Shown one piece after another: positions 43,840-54,785 of a stretch of 64,000 nucleotides of DNA; the stretch's first letter is position 1, and the number at the start of each line of letters is the position of its first letter. Both the position numbers and the translations under genes were made by a program. Below the pieces are notes generated by a model. It saw nothing but the letters and a program-made list of their open reading frames with translations. It did not search any database and had not been told where the DNA came from. This stretch comes from Owenia fusiformis (taxonomy: Eukaryota; Annelida; Polychaeta; Sabellida; Oweniidae): positions 131,730-195,729 of the forward strand of contig CAIIXF020000007.1 of assembly GCA_903813345.2 (NCBI GenBank), read 5' to 3'.

Positions 43840-45995
43840 GAAGATTTTCATCCCACATATTGAGGGACTTAGAGGATATTACCCTGGTATACTTAGAGGA
43901 TCTTAGGCAGATTCGACATACCTTGAGGGACTTAGATGATTATACCCTGGTACACTTAGAGGATCTTAGGCAGATTCGACATACCCGTTGAGGGACTTAG
44001 ATGATTTTACCCTGATGTACTTAGAGGATCTTAGGCAGATTCGACATACCCGTTGAGGGACTTAGAGGATTTTACCCTGGTATACTTAGAGGATCTTAGG
44101 CAGATTCGACATACCTTGAGGGACTTAGATGATTATACCCTGGTACACTTAGAGGATCTTAGGCAGATTCGACATACCCGTTGAGGGACTTTGAGGATAT
44201 ACTTAGAGGATCTTAGATTCGACATACCCGTTGAGGGACTTAGAGGATTTTACCCTGGTATACTTAGAGGATCTTAGGCAGATTCGACATACCCATTGAG
44301 GGACTTAGAGGATATTATCCTGGTATACTTAGAGGATCTTAGGCAGATTCGACATACCCGTTGAGGGACTTTGAGGATATACTTAGAGGATCTTAGGCAG
44401 ATTCGACATACCCGTTGAGGGACTTTGAGGATATACTTAGAGGATCTTAGGCAGATTCTACATATACTGGGAGGCACGTACACAACTTTTGATGAGAAGG
44501 AACCTCCACGCACCTCTAGAGATTGATGCCTCAGGGACTTAGACAAATTCTGCATACCATTTGATGGACTTAGAGAATTTTATTACCTTGAGGGACTTAG
44601 ATGAATTCTGCATACCATTTGATGGACTTAGAGGATTTTTCGGTCGATACACTTAGAAGATATTACCTTGAGGGACTTAGCCAATATTCACCATAGTTGC
44701 CTGGAGTTTGATGCCCAGAGGAACTTAGGAATATTCACGTATATATTGAGGGACTTAGCCAATATTCACCATAGTTGCCTGGAGTTTGATGCCCAGAGGA
44801 ACTTAGGAATATTCACGTATATATTGAGGGACTTAGCCAATATTCCCCAAAGTTGTCTGAAATTTGATGCCCAGAGGAACTTAGGAATATTCACGTATAT
44901 ATTGAGGGACTTAGCCAATATTCACCATAGTTGCCTGGAGTTTGATGCCCAGAGGAACTTAGGAATATTCACGTATATATTGAGGGACTTAGCCAATATT
45001 CACCAAAGTTGCCTGAAGTTTGATGCCCAGAGGAACTTAGGAATATTCACGAATATATTGAGGGACTTAGCCAATATTCTCCATAGTTGCCTGAAGTTTG
45101 ATAGACTTAGAATATTCACCAACTCATTTGATGAACTTAAGTTTATATCTTCAACTTGGTGGACTTAGAATATTCATCGATAATCTGAAGAACTTAGCCG
45201 ATTCCATACATCTTCAGTTTGATAGACTTAGAATATTTACAGCCCATTTGGTGAACTTATATTATCTTCAACTTGGTGGACTTAGAATATTCATCGATAA
45301 TCTGAAGAACTTAGCCGATTCAATACATCTTCAGTTTGATAGACTTAGAATATTTACAGCCCATTTGGTGAACTTAGTTTATGTCTTCAACTTGGTGGAC
45401 TTAGAATATTCATCGATAATCTGAAGGACTTAGCAGATTCTATACATCTTCAGTTTGATAGACTTAGAATATTTACAGCCCATTTGGTGAACTTATATTA
45501 TCTTCAACTTGGTGGACTTAGAATATTCATCGATAATCTGAAGAACTTAGCCGATTCCATACATCTTCAGTTTGATAGACTTAGAATATTCCCGACTCAT
45601 TTGATGAACTTAGATTATATCTTCAACTTGGTGGACTTAGAATATTCATCGATAATCTGAAGAACTTAGCAGATTCCATACATCTTCAGTTTGATAGACT
45701 TAGAATATTCCCGACTCATTTGATGAACTTAGATTATATCGTCAACTTGGTGGACTTAGAATATTCATCGATAATCTGAAGAACTTAGCAGATTCCATAC
45801 ATCTTCAGTTTGATAGACTAACAGTATTCACAGCCCATTTGATGAACTTAGTTTATGTCTTCAGCTTGGTGGACTTAGAATATTCATCGATAATCTGAAG
45901 AACTTAGCAGATTCCATACATCTTCAGTTTGATAGACTTAGAATATTCACCAACTCATTTGATGAACTTAGATTATATCTGTGGACTTAGAATAT
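43840..45995 (+). repeat. ACTTAG-phased tandem arrays in the 5' LTR
   Basis: Three successive arrays. About 43,840-44,460: ~60-bp units (gagggacttagaggat..cttaggcagattcgacatac). About 44,660-45,100: ~78-bp units (ttgagggacttagccaatat). About 45,100-45,990: ~120-bp units (gatagacttagaatatt, cttggtggacttagaatatt, tgaagaacttagc). In all, an ACTTAG core recurs every ~25-35 nt. The 78-bp units are a multiple of three and encode a 26-residue repeat (LRDLANIHHSCLEFD..) in a 166-codon ORF at 44,668-45,168. Confidence 0.9.
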
Positions 45996-46292
45996 GCATC
46001 GCTCAGCTGATGAAAAACTATATTAGTGATGAACATTTATATATAGAGATAAATATACAAGTATAATTGCATAAAGGACTTATAATTTGCACCTCTGAAA
46101 CTGAAACTTAGTATCAATTTGTGTTGTATTAATTTTGAGGCGGATGAAGCCAGAATATATATTGTTAAGCTTTCATTAATTATTGTGTCTCTTTATTTTC
46201 ACACGTACATTTAATGTGTACAACGTATCCCCAAAGTGACCTAGCCTAGTCTAAAAACACCCACACTACCCAAATTAGGCTAGCCGTTACAC

Positions 46293-46310
46293 TGGTGGCA
46301 GTGGTGGGAT
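46293..46310 (+). other. Probable primer-binding site
   Basis: TGGTGGCAGTGGTGGGAT starts one base after the 5' LTR. The TGG start and T-arm-like complement fit a tRNA 3' end. The tRNA identity was not determined. Confidence 0.55.
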
Positions 46311-46341
46311 CGTGTTTATTTAGTTGATACAATAATAGAAT

Positions 46342-49209
46342 ATGGAGCATGAACAGGATCTTCCACCTCCCCCAAAAATGGAGGACATAACCAATGAAGA
46401 CCCTGAGAAAACTGTGTTTTTTAAGTCGGATGACATGGAAATTGATAATCCAGGAGCTGCGGATGTGACAGTACCAGAAATAATGGATCCTGCTAAACAG
46501 AAACTGTCTCCCAGAAAAGGTATCCCTACAGAAGGAGCCCGACCCAGAATGACGAATAGTGATACGGAGCAGAGGCACTCATCCAGCTTATGGAGCTCTG
46601 GGTATTGGACTGGAGCTGTAATGACAGATGTCAAAACTCCATTAAACCCCATATCTCGTAATGAGAGAGATCCTCCAAGAAGACAAAGGTATCCTCTAAC
46701 GTCTTCTGTTGTTGGTGGAACAGTAAGGAGGTTTAGAGAAGAGGATACAATGAGACCAGACTTAACACTGATTGAGAGTAAGCTCGAGAGAAAGATGGAC
46801 ATATTTAGTGAATCATTGGTGGCTCAACAGAGGCAAATGCAAAAATTAGCAGAGACTCAACAGAAATGTATTACACAAGTAGTGGAAACTCAAAAGAGTC
46901 TGGTTGAAGGTCTTACAGCATCTCAAAATACCCAAATAAACAACATATCTCGGATCGCAGAACAAGTTCAACAAAGCAAGGATCATCAAGAGAGACAACT
47001 ACAAAGTGTGAGGAGTCAGATGGAAACTTTTAAAGAGGCCATGGAGACTTCTATCATGGAGAAAATTCAGACCGGTATTCCCTTTGAAAGGGGCACTCAG
47101 GAGGACCCAGAAAAGACAAAATTTCATGATGAAATTGGTTATGCAGAGTATGTAGCCCGAAGGCAGACTCCCTTAAATTCTGTCGGAAAAGATTATCCAT
47201 CTGCGACAACTCTACCATTCACTCAGCCCAGGGACAATTTTGTATCGACCCCAACAGTTTCAGAAGTGAAAAAGCCCTGGCAGCTACGTAGACAAGACAG
47301 AGTTTATTCAAGACCTGGTGCGAAACTAATGCAGGACAGTACCAGAGATTTAAGTCAACATAAAGAATATGAAAATTCTGGCCCAAAGGAGGACGTGCTA
47401 GGGAGTGAACATGCCCATGACACCTGTAATCGACCATTTCTATGGTACCAGGATGAGGAGACTGATAATGCAACCAAATATATACCGTCAAAGAGACCTA
47501 GTCCAAATCAGGATAATCTTGTGAACAGATCAGGGAATGTTGAGAGCCTTCATGGTCCTAATCTGTCAGCAGAGCTTCTCAAGATGTGTTCAAAGCTATG
47601 CGATAAACTTTCAAAAGATAACTCTGAAAAATCAAGTAAAAGTAAAATTAAACCTGATGTATACAATGGGACAACACCATGGCAGGACTATAGAGCCTAC
47701 TTTGAAATTTGTGCCGAGGCAAATAATTGGACGGAAGAAGACAAGAGACAATTTCTGGCCACAAGCCTTCGTGGCCCTGCCCAGCAAATGGTTCTAGAGA
47801 TGGGCCAAGATTATAGCTATGAGCAACTTCTGCTTGCTTTAGAAAAACGCTTTGGTCCTGGGGGCAAGGCCGAACTTTACGAGGCTGAGCTGGTAGGTCG
47901 AATTCGTAAGCCCAAGGAAACCCTGCAAAGTTTAGGCCAAGATATAAGAAGGCTTACATCCTTGGCTTACCCAGAAATGAGTCGAGCAGCACAAGATCGG
48001 CTGGCCAGACGTAGCTTCGAACAGGCTATACTTGAGGAGGATATAAGACGGGCTATACATGCTAAGGAATGCAACACCCTTGACAAGGCTATTGAAGTAG
48101 CCCTTAAAGAGGAATCTTACCTTGAATCTGAACGAATAAGGAAAGATCAAAAACCGAAGTTAAGAGTAAACGCCATTGATACTGAGGAAGAGTACTGCAA
48201 CTCTGTAAGTACTCCTGATAATAAGGAAGATGTGTTCCTGAAGATGGCTCAAATGATGGAACAAATGCAACAAGCTGTGCAAGAAACGTGCACCAAGAAC
48301 CTGGAGAAAATGGTTGACCTGATGAAGTTAACCAAATCGGAATCTACAAATAGTGTGAACATGAACAATAAACCTCAGTGTTTTTACTGTCATAAACCTG
48401 GACACAGGATCGCTGATTGTTATTCAAGGAAGCGTGCCGAAGAGCGAGATAAAGCAGCACAAGAGAGATCTAGCCAGATTGCTACCGTTGAATTTCTATC
48501 TCTGCAGGGAAATGGTGTTCAGTCTTCCAAGGACACTCAGAAGATAGTGGCACATGGCATAGTTTGCGACACCAATGTTTCATTTTTAGTTGACTCTGGA
48601 GCCGCTAGCACAATCATGAGTTCAAAGGTCTACCAGAATATACCTAAATGCAAAAGGCCCCAGCTTAAGCCGCCTAAGAAGACCATTTTGCAAGCAGGTG
48701 GGCAACTCTTGCATATGAATGGTGTTATACCAGTTAGCTTGAAAATTGACGGGCATGTACAGAACTTGGAGGTGGTTGTGGCTGATATTCAATTTGAGGG
48801 AATTTTGGGCACAGACTTCCTAGCTGCCTCTGGAGCTGTATTGAACTATAGCCAGTGTAAAATGACTTTTGAACCAGAGAATCCGAGAAGTTTTGATGAT
48901 CACCAAGTAGATTCAGGAGTGCCTAAAAATGGAGAGAATGAAGTAAAACACAGACAGGGAGGTCGACGTGAAAAATTAAGGCTGAGAGACAGATCACCAC
49001 AACCCAAGAGATCATCTAAGAGGACAGCTGCAGATCGAACTGATTTTTCCCGCTTCAGAGGGCAGAGGTGTGACATGGACAAGAGAACGTCTCCAGCTAA
49101 GGCACCTCTATCCAAAATTTATAGAATGAGACATTGGAGGACTCCACCCAGACGTGACTTGGATGGTGATTGCAGGGATCGTTGTTATTCCCCTACAGTG
49201 AAGCACTAA
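46342..49209 (+). CDS. Gag-protease polyprotein of the LTR element (955 aa)
   Basis: The start is the first ATG after the 5' LTR, 50 bases downstream. Residues ~140-245 form a Gln/Glu-rich coiled coil. Residues ~436-605 are a retrotransposon Gag capsid-like region (DVYNGTTPWQDYRAYFEIC, then FLATSLRGPAQQ). A CCHC knuckle CFYCHKPGHRIADC lies at 680-693. A retropepsin-type aspartic protease follows: FLVDSGAAST with Asp 751 and ILGTDFL near 821. The last ~90 residues are basic and Arg/Ser-rich and end at a stop where a pol frame would normally begin. The ORF has no breaks. Roles (particle assembly, self-cleavage) are inferred from family. Confidence 0.9.
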   Translation: MEHEQDLPPPPKMEDITNEDPEKTVFFKSDDMEIDNPGAADVTVPEIMDPAKQKLSPRKGIPTEGARPRMTNSDTEQRHSSSLWSSGYWTGAVMTDVKTPLNPISRNERDPPRRQRYPLTSSVVGGTVRRFREEDTMRPDLTLIESKLERKMDIFSESLVAQQRQMQKLAETQQKCITQVVETQKSLVEGLTASQNTQINNISRIAEQVQQSKDHQERQLQSVRSQMETFKEAMETSIMEKIQTGIPFERGTQEDPEKTKFHDEIGYAEYVARRQTPLNSVGKDYPSATTLPFTQPRDNFVSTPTVSEVKKPWQLRRQDRVYSRPGAKLMQDSTRDLSQHKEYENSGPKEDVLGSEHAHDTCNRPFLWYQDEETDNATKYIPSKRPSPNQDNLVNRSGNVESLHGPNLSAELLKMCSKLCDKLSKDNSEKSSKSKIKPDVYNGTTPWQDYRAYFEICAEANNWTEEDKRQFLATSLRGPAQQMVLEMGQDYSYEQLLLALEKRFGPGGKAELYEAELVGRIRKPKETLQSLGQDIRRLTSLAYPEMSRAAQDRLARRSFEQAILEEDIRRAIHAKECNTLDKAIEVALKEESYLESERIRKDQKPKLRVNAIDTEEEYCNSVSTPDNKEDVFLKMAQMMEQMQQAVQETCTKNLEKMVDLMKLTKSESTNSVNMNNKPQCFYCHKPGHRIADCYSRKRAEERDKAAQERSSQIATVEFLSLQGNGVQSSKDTQKIVAHGIVCDTNVSFLVDSGAASTIMSSKVYQNIPKCKRPQLKPPKKTILQAGGQLLHMNGVIPVSLKIDGHVQNLEVVVADIQFEGILGTDFLAASGAVLNYSQCKMTFEPENPRSFDDHQVDSGVPKNGENEVKHRQGGRREKLRLRDRSPQPKRSSKRTAADRTDFSRFRGQRCDMDKRTSPAKAPLSKIYRMRHWRTPPRRDLDGDCRDRCYSPTVKH

Positions 49210-49539
49210 CTTGAAAGTTGAGCATTTAGCATGAGTATAATTTTGTATTCATAATTAACAAGTAGCTCAGAGTTAAAAAAAAAACTGAACAGTTTTTTGT
49301 ACATAGTAGCAAGACATTTGTATTAAGTAGATAGTTAGATATTTAGTGTTTAGTTTGAGATTCCAGAGTTAAATAAGTTTAAGGTACAAAACCTTCATTG
49401 TGCATTGTAGTTGCAGCTAGTTAACCCCGGGGTTATACACATTTTGTAAGTTTGTGTTATAGCTAGTTAGGAAAAATTTGTTATCTTTTGTGCACTTAGG
49501 CTTGGTGTTGTTAACACCAAAATCATTGGATGGGAGGAG
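49210..49539 (+). other. Noncoding 3' internal region and polypurine tract
   Basis: 330 bp without coding similarity, so no pol remnant, ending in ggatgggaggag directly against the 3' LTR. This is the expected plus-strand primer. Confidence 0.75.
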
Positions 49540-52500
49540 TGTAACAAATTTTTACTTTTCAAATTTTCGATTATTTGTAGTCTAGTTCCATTTTATCAGT
49601 TTTCTTACAGTTAACTCAGTGAGAAAGCGTTTTCCAGTTTGGTTCATAAGTAGTATACTTACATGAATGTTTGTGACACTAAAGGAGTAGGCAGAATCAT
49701 GTAAACTGCACATTTTTGTGAGATTTCTTTTTGCTTTCATTTGTTTACATTTTTCTCACCTTACTATTGAAGAGCTATCTTGACCTACATTCAATTACTA
49801 GTTTTTTCGGTCAATTTCGGCATGATTAAAACCAATGATGATTGGTTTATGTTATATTTATTTAGTTTATACATTTATCGAGTTAATTATACACCAAACA
49901 TGCATTAATGGTACATTAGATAGCACAGATTGTGAGTTCTAAATGAAGCCAGTTATTTTGCACTATTCATATCCTGATTGCATCATAGTAATTGTACACC
50001 AGTCTTGTCCTGTCCAGGGGCCTAAGTATTGCATCAGCCCATTAATCACTTGTTAGGTTCGTGTGCAAAACCTAGTACATGTTATACATGTCGGGGTATA
50101 AATAGAGACAACCAGGTGACTCAGTAGGCACTTTCTTGCTGGAACTGAGAGAGGACCGACCTGTGTGCCTCCAGGGATTGATGCTTGATGGACTCTGGCT
50201 AATTCTACACATCTATTGATGGACTTAGAAGATTTTCATCCCACATATTGAGGGACTTAGAGGATATTACCCTGGTATACTTAGAGGATCTTAGGCAGAT
50301 TCGACATACCTTGAGGGACTTAGATGATTATACCCTGGTACACTTAGAGGATCTTAGGCAGATTCGACATACCCGTTGAGGGACTTAGATGATTTTACCC
50401 TGATGTACTTAGAGGATCTTAGGCAGATTCGACATACCCGTTGAGGGACTTAGAGGATTTTACCCTGGTATACTTAGAGGATCTTAGGCAGATTCGACAT
50501 ACCTTGAGGGACTTAGATGATTATACCCTGGTACACTTAGAGGATCTTAGGCAGATTCGACATACCCGTTGAGGGACTTTGAGGATATACTTAGAGGATC
50601 TTAGATTCGACATACCCGTTGAGGGACTTAGAGGATTTTACCCTGGTATACTTAGAGGATCTTAGGCAGATTCGACATACCCATTGAGGGACTTAGAGGA
50701 TATTATCCTGGTATACTTAGAGGATCTTAGGCAGATTCGACATACCCGTTGAGGGACTTTGAGGATATACTTAGAGGATCTTAGGCAGATTCGACATACC
50801 CGTTGAGGGACTTTGAGGATATACTTAGAGGATCTTAGGCAGATTCTACATATACTGGGAGGCACGTACACAACTTTTGATGAGAAGGAACCTCCACGCA
50901 CCTCTAGAGATTGATGCCTCAGGGACTTAGACAAATTCTGCATACCATTTGATGGACTTAGAGAATTTTATTACCTTGAGGGACTTAGATGAATTCTGCA
51001 TACCATTTGATGGACTTAGAGGATTTTTCGGTCGATACACTTAGAAGATATTACCTTGAGGGACTTAGCCAATATTCACCATAGTTGCCTGGAGTTTGAT
51101 GCCCAGAGGAACTTAGGAATATTCACGTATATATTGAGGGACTTAGCCAATATTCACCATAGTTGCCTGGAGTTTGATGCCCAGAGGAACTTAGGAATAT
51201 TCACGTATATATTGAGGGACTTAGCCAATATTCCCCAAAGTTGTCTGAAATTTGATGCCCAGAGGAACTTAGGAATATTCACGTATATATTGAGGGACTT
51301 AGCCAATATTCACCATAGTTGCCTGGAGTTTGATGCCCAGAGGAACTTAGGAATATTCACGTATATATTGAGGGACTTAGCCAATATTCACCAAAGTTGC
51401 CTGAAGTTTGATGCCCAGAGGAACTTAGGAATATTCACGAATATATTGAGGGACTTAGCCAATATTCTCCATAGTTGCCTGAAGTTTGATAGACTTAGAA
51501 TATTCACCAACTCATTTGATGAACTTAAGTTTATATCTTCAACTTGGTGGACTTAGAATATTCATCGATAATCTGAAGAACTTAGCCGATTCCATACATC
51601 TTCAGTTTGATAGACTTAGAATATTTACAGCCCATTTGGTGAACTTATATTATCTTCAACTTGGTGGACTTAGAATATTCATCGATAATCTGAAGAACTT
51701 AGCCGATTCAATACATCTTCAGTTTGATAGACTTAGAATATTTACAGCCCATTTGGTGAACTTAGTTTATGTCTTCAACTTGGTGGACTTAGAATATTCA
51801 TCGATAATCTGAAGGACTTAGCAGATTCTATACATCTTCAGTTTGATAGACTTAGAATATTTACAGCCCATTTGGTGAACTTATATTATCTTCAACTTGG
51901 TGGACTTAGAATATTCATCGATAATCTGAAGAACTTAGCCGATTCCATACATCTTCAGTTTGATAGACTTAGAATATTCCCGACTCATTTGATGAACTTA
52001 GATTATATCTTCAACTTGGTGGACTTAGAATATTCATCGATAATCTGAAGAACTTAGCAGATTCCATACATCTTCAGTTTGATAGACTTAGAATATTCCC
52101 GACTCATTTGATGAACTTAGATTATATCGTCAACTTGGTGGACTTAGAATATTCATCGATAATCTGAAGAACTTAGCAGATTCCATACATCTTCAGTTTG
52201 ATAGACTTACAGTATTCACAGCCCATTTGATGAACTTAGTTTATGTCTTCAGCTTGGTGGACTTAGAATATTCATCGATAATCTGAAGAACTTAGCAGAT
52301 TCCATACATCTTCAGTTTGATAGACTTAGAATATTCACCAACTCATTTGATGAACTTAGATTATATCTGTGGACTTAGAATATGCATCGCTCAGCTGATG
52401 AAAAACTATATTAGTGATGAACATTTATATATAGAGATAAATATACAAGTATAATTGCATAAAGGACTTATAATTTGCACCTCTGAAACTGAAACTTAGT

Positions 52501-52679
52501 ATCAATTTGTGTTGTATTAATTTTGAGGCGGATGAAGCCAGAATATATATTGTTAAGCTTTCATTAATTATTGTGTCTCTTTATTTTCACACGTACATTT
52601 AATGTGTACAACGTATCCCCAAAGTGACCTAGCCTAGTCTAAAAACACCCACACTACCCAAATTAGGCTAGCCGTTACA
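49540..52679 (+). repeat. 3' LTR (3,140 bp)
   Basis: Identical in length and boundary bases to the 5' LTR, with the same TATA box, arrays and ORFs (for example 51,056-51,556). No AATAAA was found in either LTR, so RNA 3' processing may use a variant signal. Confidence 0.93.
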
Positions 52680-52930
52680 ATATGGTCATTCCTTCTGACG
52701 TCATCGCTGAGCCCGGAATTGACCAATGACATGCGCATATTTTATTAGAACGCATTTGGCGTATGTTTCTTCAAGCTCGCTGATTGGTGGAAGAAAGGTC
52801 AGTGCGTCTAGGTCAAAAGTAATTTATACCCAAACTGTCACCGGTACCCGTCGTGGAGGCGGGGCTACTAAACTGAAATATAGTCTCTACTAGGCAGAGT
52901 GTAGTTTAACTAGACTCTGCGCGCAGGGTA

Positions 52931-53934
52931 TAGTCAAGCAGAAAAGGCAATGTTTTCAGTTCTTAGTAGATGCAACAAATTTGCATTACCTCTTAAAACA
53001 CAGTTGCATTTATTCGACACCCTAGTTCAGCCAATATTAATGTATGGTGCTGAGATATGAGGAATGACAGATAACAAACTGATTGAAAAACTACATCTTA
53101 AATTCCTAAAATATATTCTTAGGGTTAAGAAAACAACTCCAAACTATATGGTTTATGAGGAACTTGGCAGATTTCCTCTATATATAAAGTCTAACACATG
53201 TATCTTGAAATTTTGGTATAAATTAGCAACAAGTAGCTCTGGCAGTTTAAAAATGAGCGAAAAAAATGTACAAATTATGTAACAATATGTATGACAGAAA
53301 TGTATTTTCCTCAAATTGGTTTACCTATGTGAAAAACACATTAAACAATCTCGGCATGTCAAATGTTTGGTTAAATCCAAAGTCAGTTAGTTATGCAGTT
53401 TATCAAAAAAGTAAAACTCAGGATGCAAGATCAGTTTTTACAAAAATGGAATAGTGACATGACAGTCAGTACTAAAAGTTACAACTATTAAATATTTAAA
53501 ACAGAATTTTTGTTTGAACAGTATTTAGACTGTATGCCAGATAATTATGTACCGATTGTGTAATAATAAACTCCAAGTTGAAAGAGGACGTTACAACAAT
53601 ATTCCAAGGGGAAATAGGTTTTGTGATTTATGTGGTAAAGGAATAAGTGATGAATTTCATGTCATTTTAGAATGCAAAGCTTTAAGTTATATTAGAAAAA
53701 GGTACCTTCCTAAATGTAATTTGACAAATCCAAACACACAGAAGTTTGAGAAATTACTGAACTCAAACAAAAATATACTTATTAAACTTTGTAAATTTTT
53801 AATCGAGGCTGGGCAAAAAAATGTACATTTATTATAATGTTATCTTAATATTTGTTACTGTATTAGACTATTAGTTAAGTTTATCTTTTGTACTCTAAAG
53901 GGTGAATTGAGAAATCAATAAATAAAATAAAATA
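52931..53934 (+). pseudogene. LINE, right part: RT C-terminus and 3' end
   Basis: It continues the interrupted LINE coding after tagtcaagc: KAMFSVLSRCNKF, LHLFDTLVQPILMYGAE, then an in-frame TGA (53,058-53,060) where a Trp is usual. Frames then shift at about 53,255 and 53,450-53,550. A terminal zinc-binding-like CDLCGKGISDEFHVILEC precedes the stop at 53,837. The 3' end is an A-rich tail (aataaataaaataaaataag). Multiple disablements; non-functional. Confidence 0.8.
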
Positions 53935-54636
53935 AGTATCAGCGGTTGGGATATGTAAAAAAAAAATTAGCATTTTATATATAATCGATAAATGATAACG
54001 TTTTTATTCATCATCTGGAAAAATTATAAAATCATTCTAGTCGAAGCATGCCAGTTCGTCTTTTAAAAAAAGTAAAAAAATAACATTACTTTGTTTGGTT
54101 TATCAAAAAAATGTGAAAGAGCATTTTAAGAATTTAAGATTATCCTGATAAAATCATTCGGTATAAAAACGCGTCTATGAAACACACATTCTCAACTTTG
54201 TATAGTAATTATATAATATAGTTCTTACCTGCTTTGTATAGTACAACTTGAAGGTAGAATTTCTTTCAGAAATCTTTGAAAGTTGGTACACTTATTACAC
54301 TATATATACTATGTGAATATATTAATAACCTCTGAATCGTACTACCATCTATTATCTTTAGCATCGATCTATTAACGATTCAAAGTTCAGCTGTTTAATT
54401 AGTATTCTAATATCACAATATCATTTCAAAGTTTTGCGTTGCAATGTGCACATTGCAGCTGTATTTTCTTTCTTACATTCTGGTTTATCAATTAGTCGAA
54501 AATGTTATTATTAAATATAATAGCGTAGTTTACCAGACACAGTCACTGTTTGACACATTGCAGTAGTATTTGGGATATCATGGCTCATTATTCAACAATT
54601 GGAATATTTCTTTAAAATTTATTAATCAAAATCATA
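53935..54636. other. Intergenic, no gene seen
   Basis: AT-rich sequence with only short unsupported ORFs on either strand. Confidence 0.5.
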
Positions 54637-54785
54637 AGGGTTATGTACTTGGAGGTTTTGGATATGGGTCTTATTCAGAAGGATATATGCATATCTACCT
54701 GGGGGACCAAAGGTAGATGTGCGTATCTCACAAGGGATAAACCCCATATCCAAACCGACCGTACATCATGCTTTATCCTATACCC
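54637..54785. repeat. MITE, 'gggttatgtactggaggttttgga' family
   Basis: gggttatgtacttggaggtt is mirrored by ccaaaccgaccgtacat. The internal gataaaccccatatcc mirrors tatgggtcttat. ~150 bp. Same family as the arms near 21,697, 24,541 and 25,205. Confidence 0.7.

Larger units (their letters stand above)
43152..46291 (+). repeat. 5' LTR (3,140 bp)
   Basis: Bounded by TGTAAC and GTTACA; the same length as the 3' LTR at an offset of 6,388. The only difference I spotted is A at 45,820 versus T at 52,208. The first ~560 bp (U3) end in a TATA box; the rest is dominated by arrays with an ACTTAG core. The short ORFs inside are repeat by-products unless shown otherwise. Confidence 0.93.
43148..52683 (+). 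mobile_element. LTR retrotransposon, gag-protease only, with 3,140-bp LTRs
   Basis: The element is 43,152-52,679 with a 4-bp duplication atat on each side. The LTRs begin TGTAAC and end GTTACA. The internal region is 3,248 bp and holds a primer-binding-like tract, one 955-codon ORF and a polypurine tract gggaggag at 49,532-49,539. No reverse transcriptase, RNase H, integrase or envelope is encoded, so it must borrow them. The LTRs make up two thirds of the element. Gag and protease features are Ty3/gypsy-like. Insertion is recent, judging by LTR identity. Confidence 0.92.
43020..52930. mobile_element. MULE-like MITE, copy 3, split by an LTR retrotransposon
   Basis: The element parts are 43,020-43,151 and 52,680-52,930, together ~379 bp after removing the 4-bp duplication, colinear with the 370-bp copy at 40,648. 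A perfect 9-bp duplication tagtcaagc lies at 43,011-43,019 and 52,931-52,939. The MITE itself sits inside the LINE sequence. Confidence 0.9.

Noticed and set aside
44668-45168. Independent protein-coding gene (166 aa)
   Set aside because: It lies within the LTR and follows a 78-bp tandem unit; identical in both LTRs. Kept only as a finding.
46320-46802. 160-aa minus-strand ORF
   Set aside because: Antisense shadow of the gag ORF with no recognisable domain.
46342-49209. Endogenous retrovirus with envelope
   Set aside because: No pol and no envelope-like ORF exists in the internal region; the features are those of a gag-protease retrotransposon.
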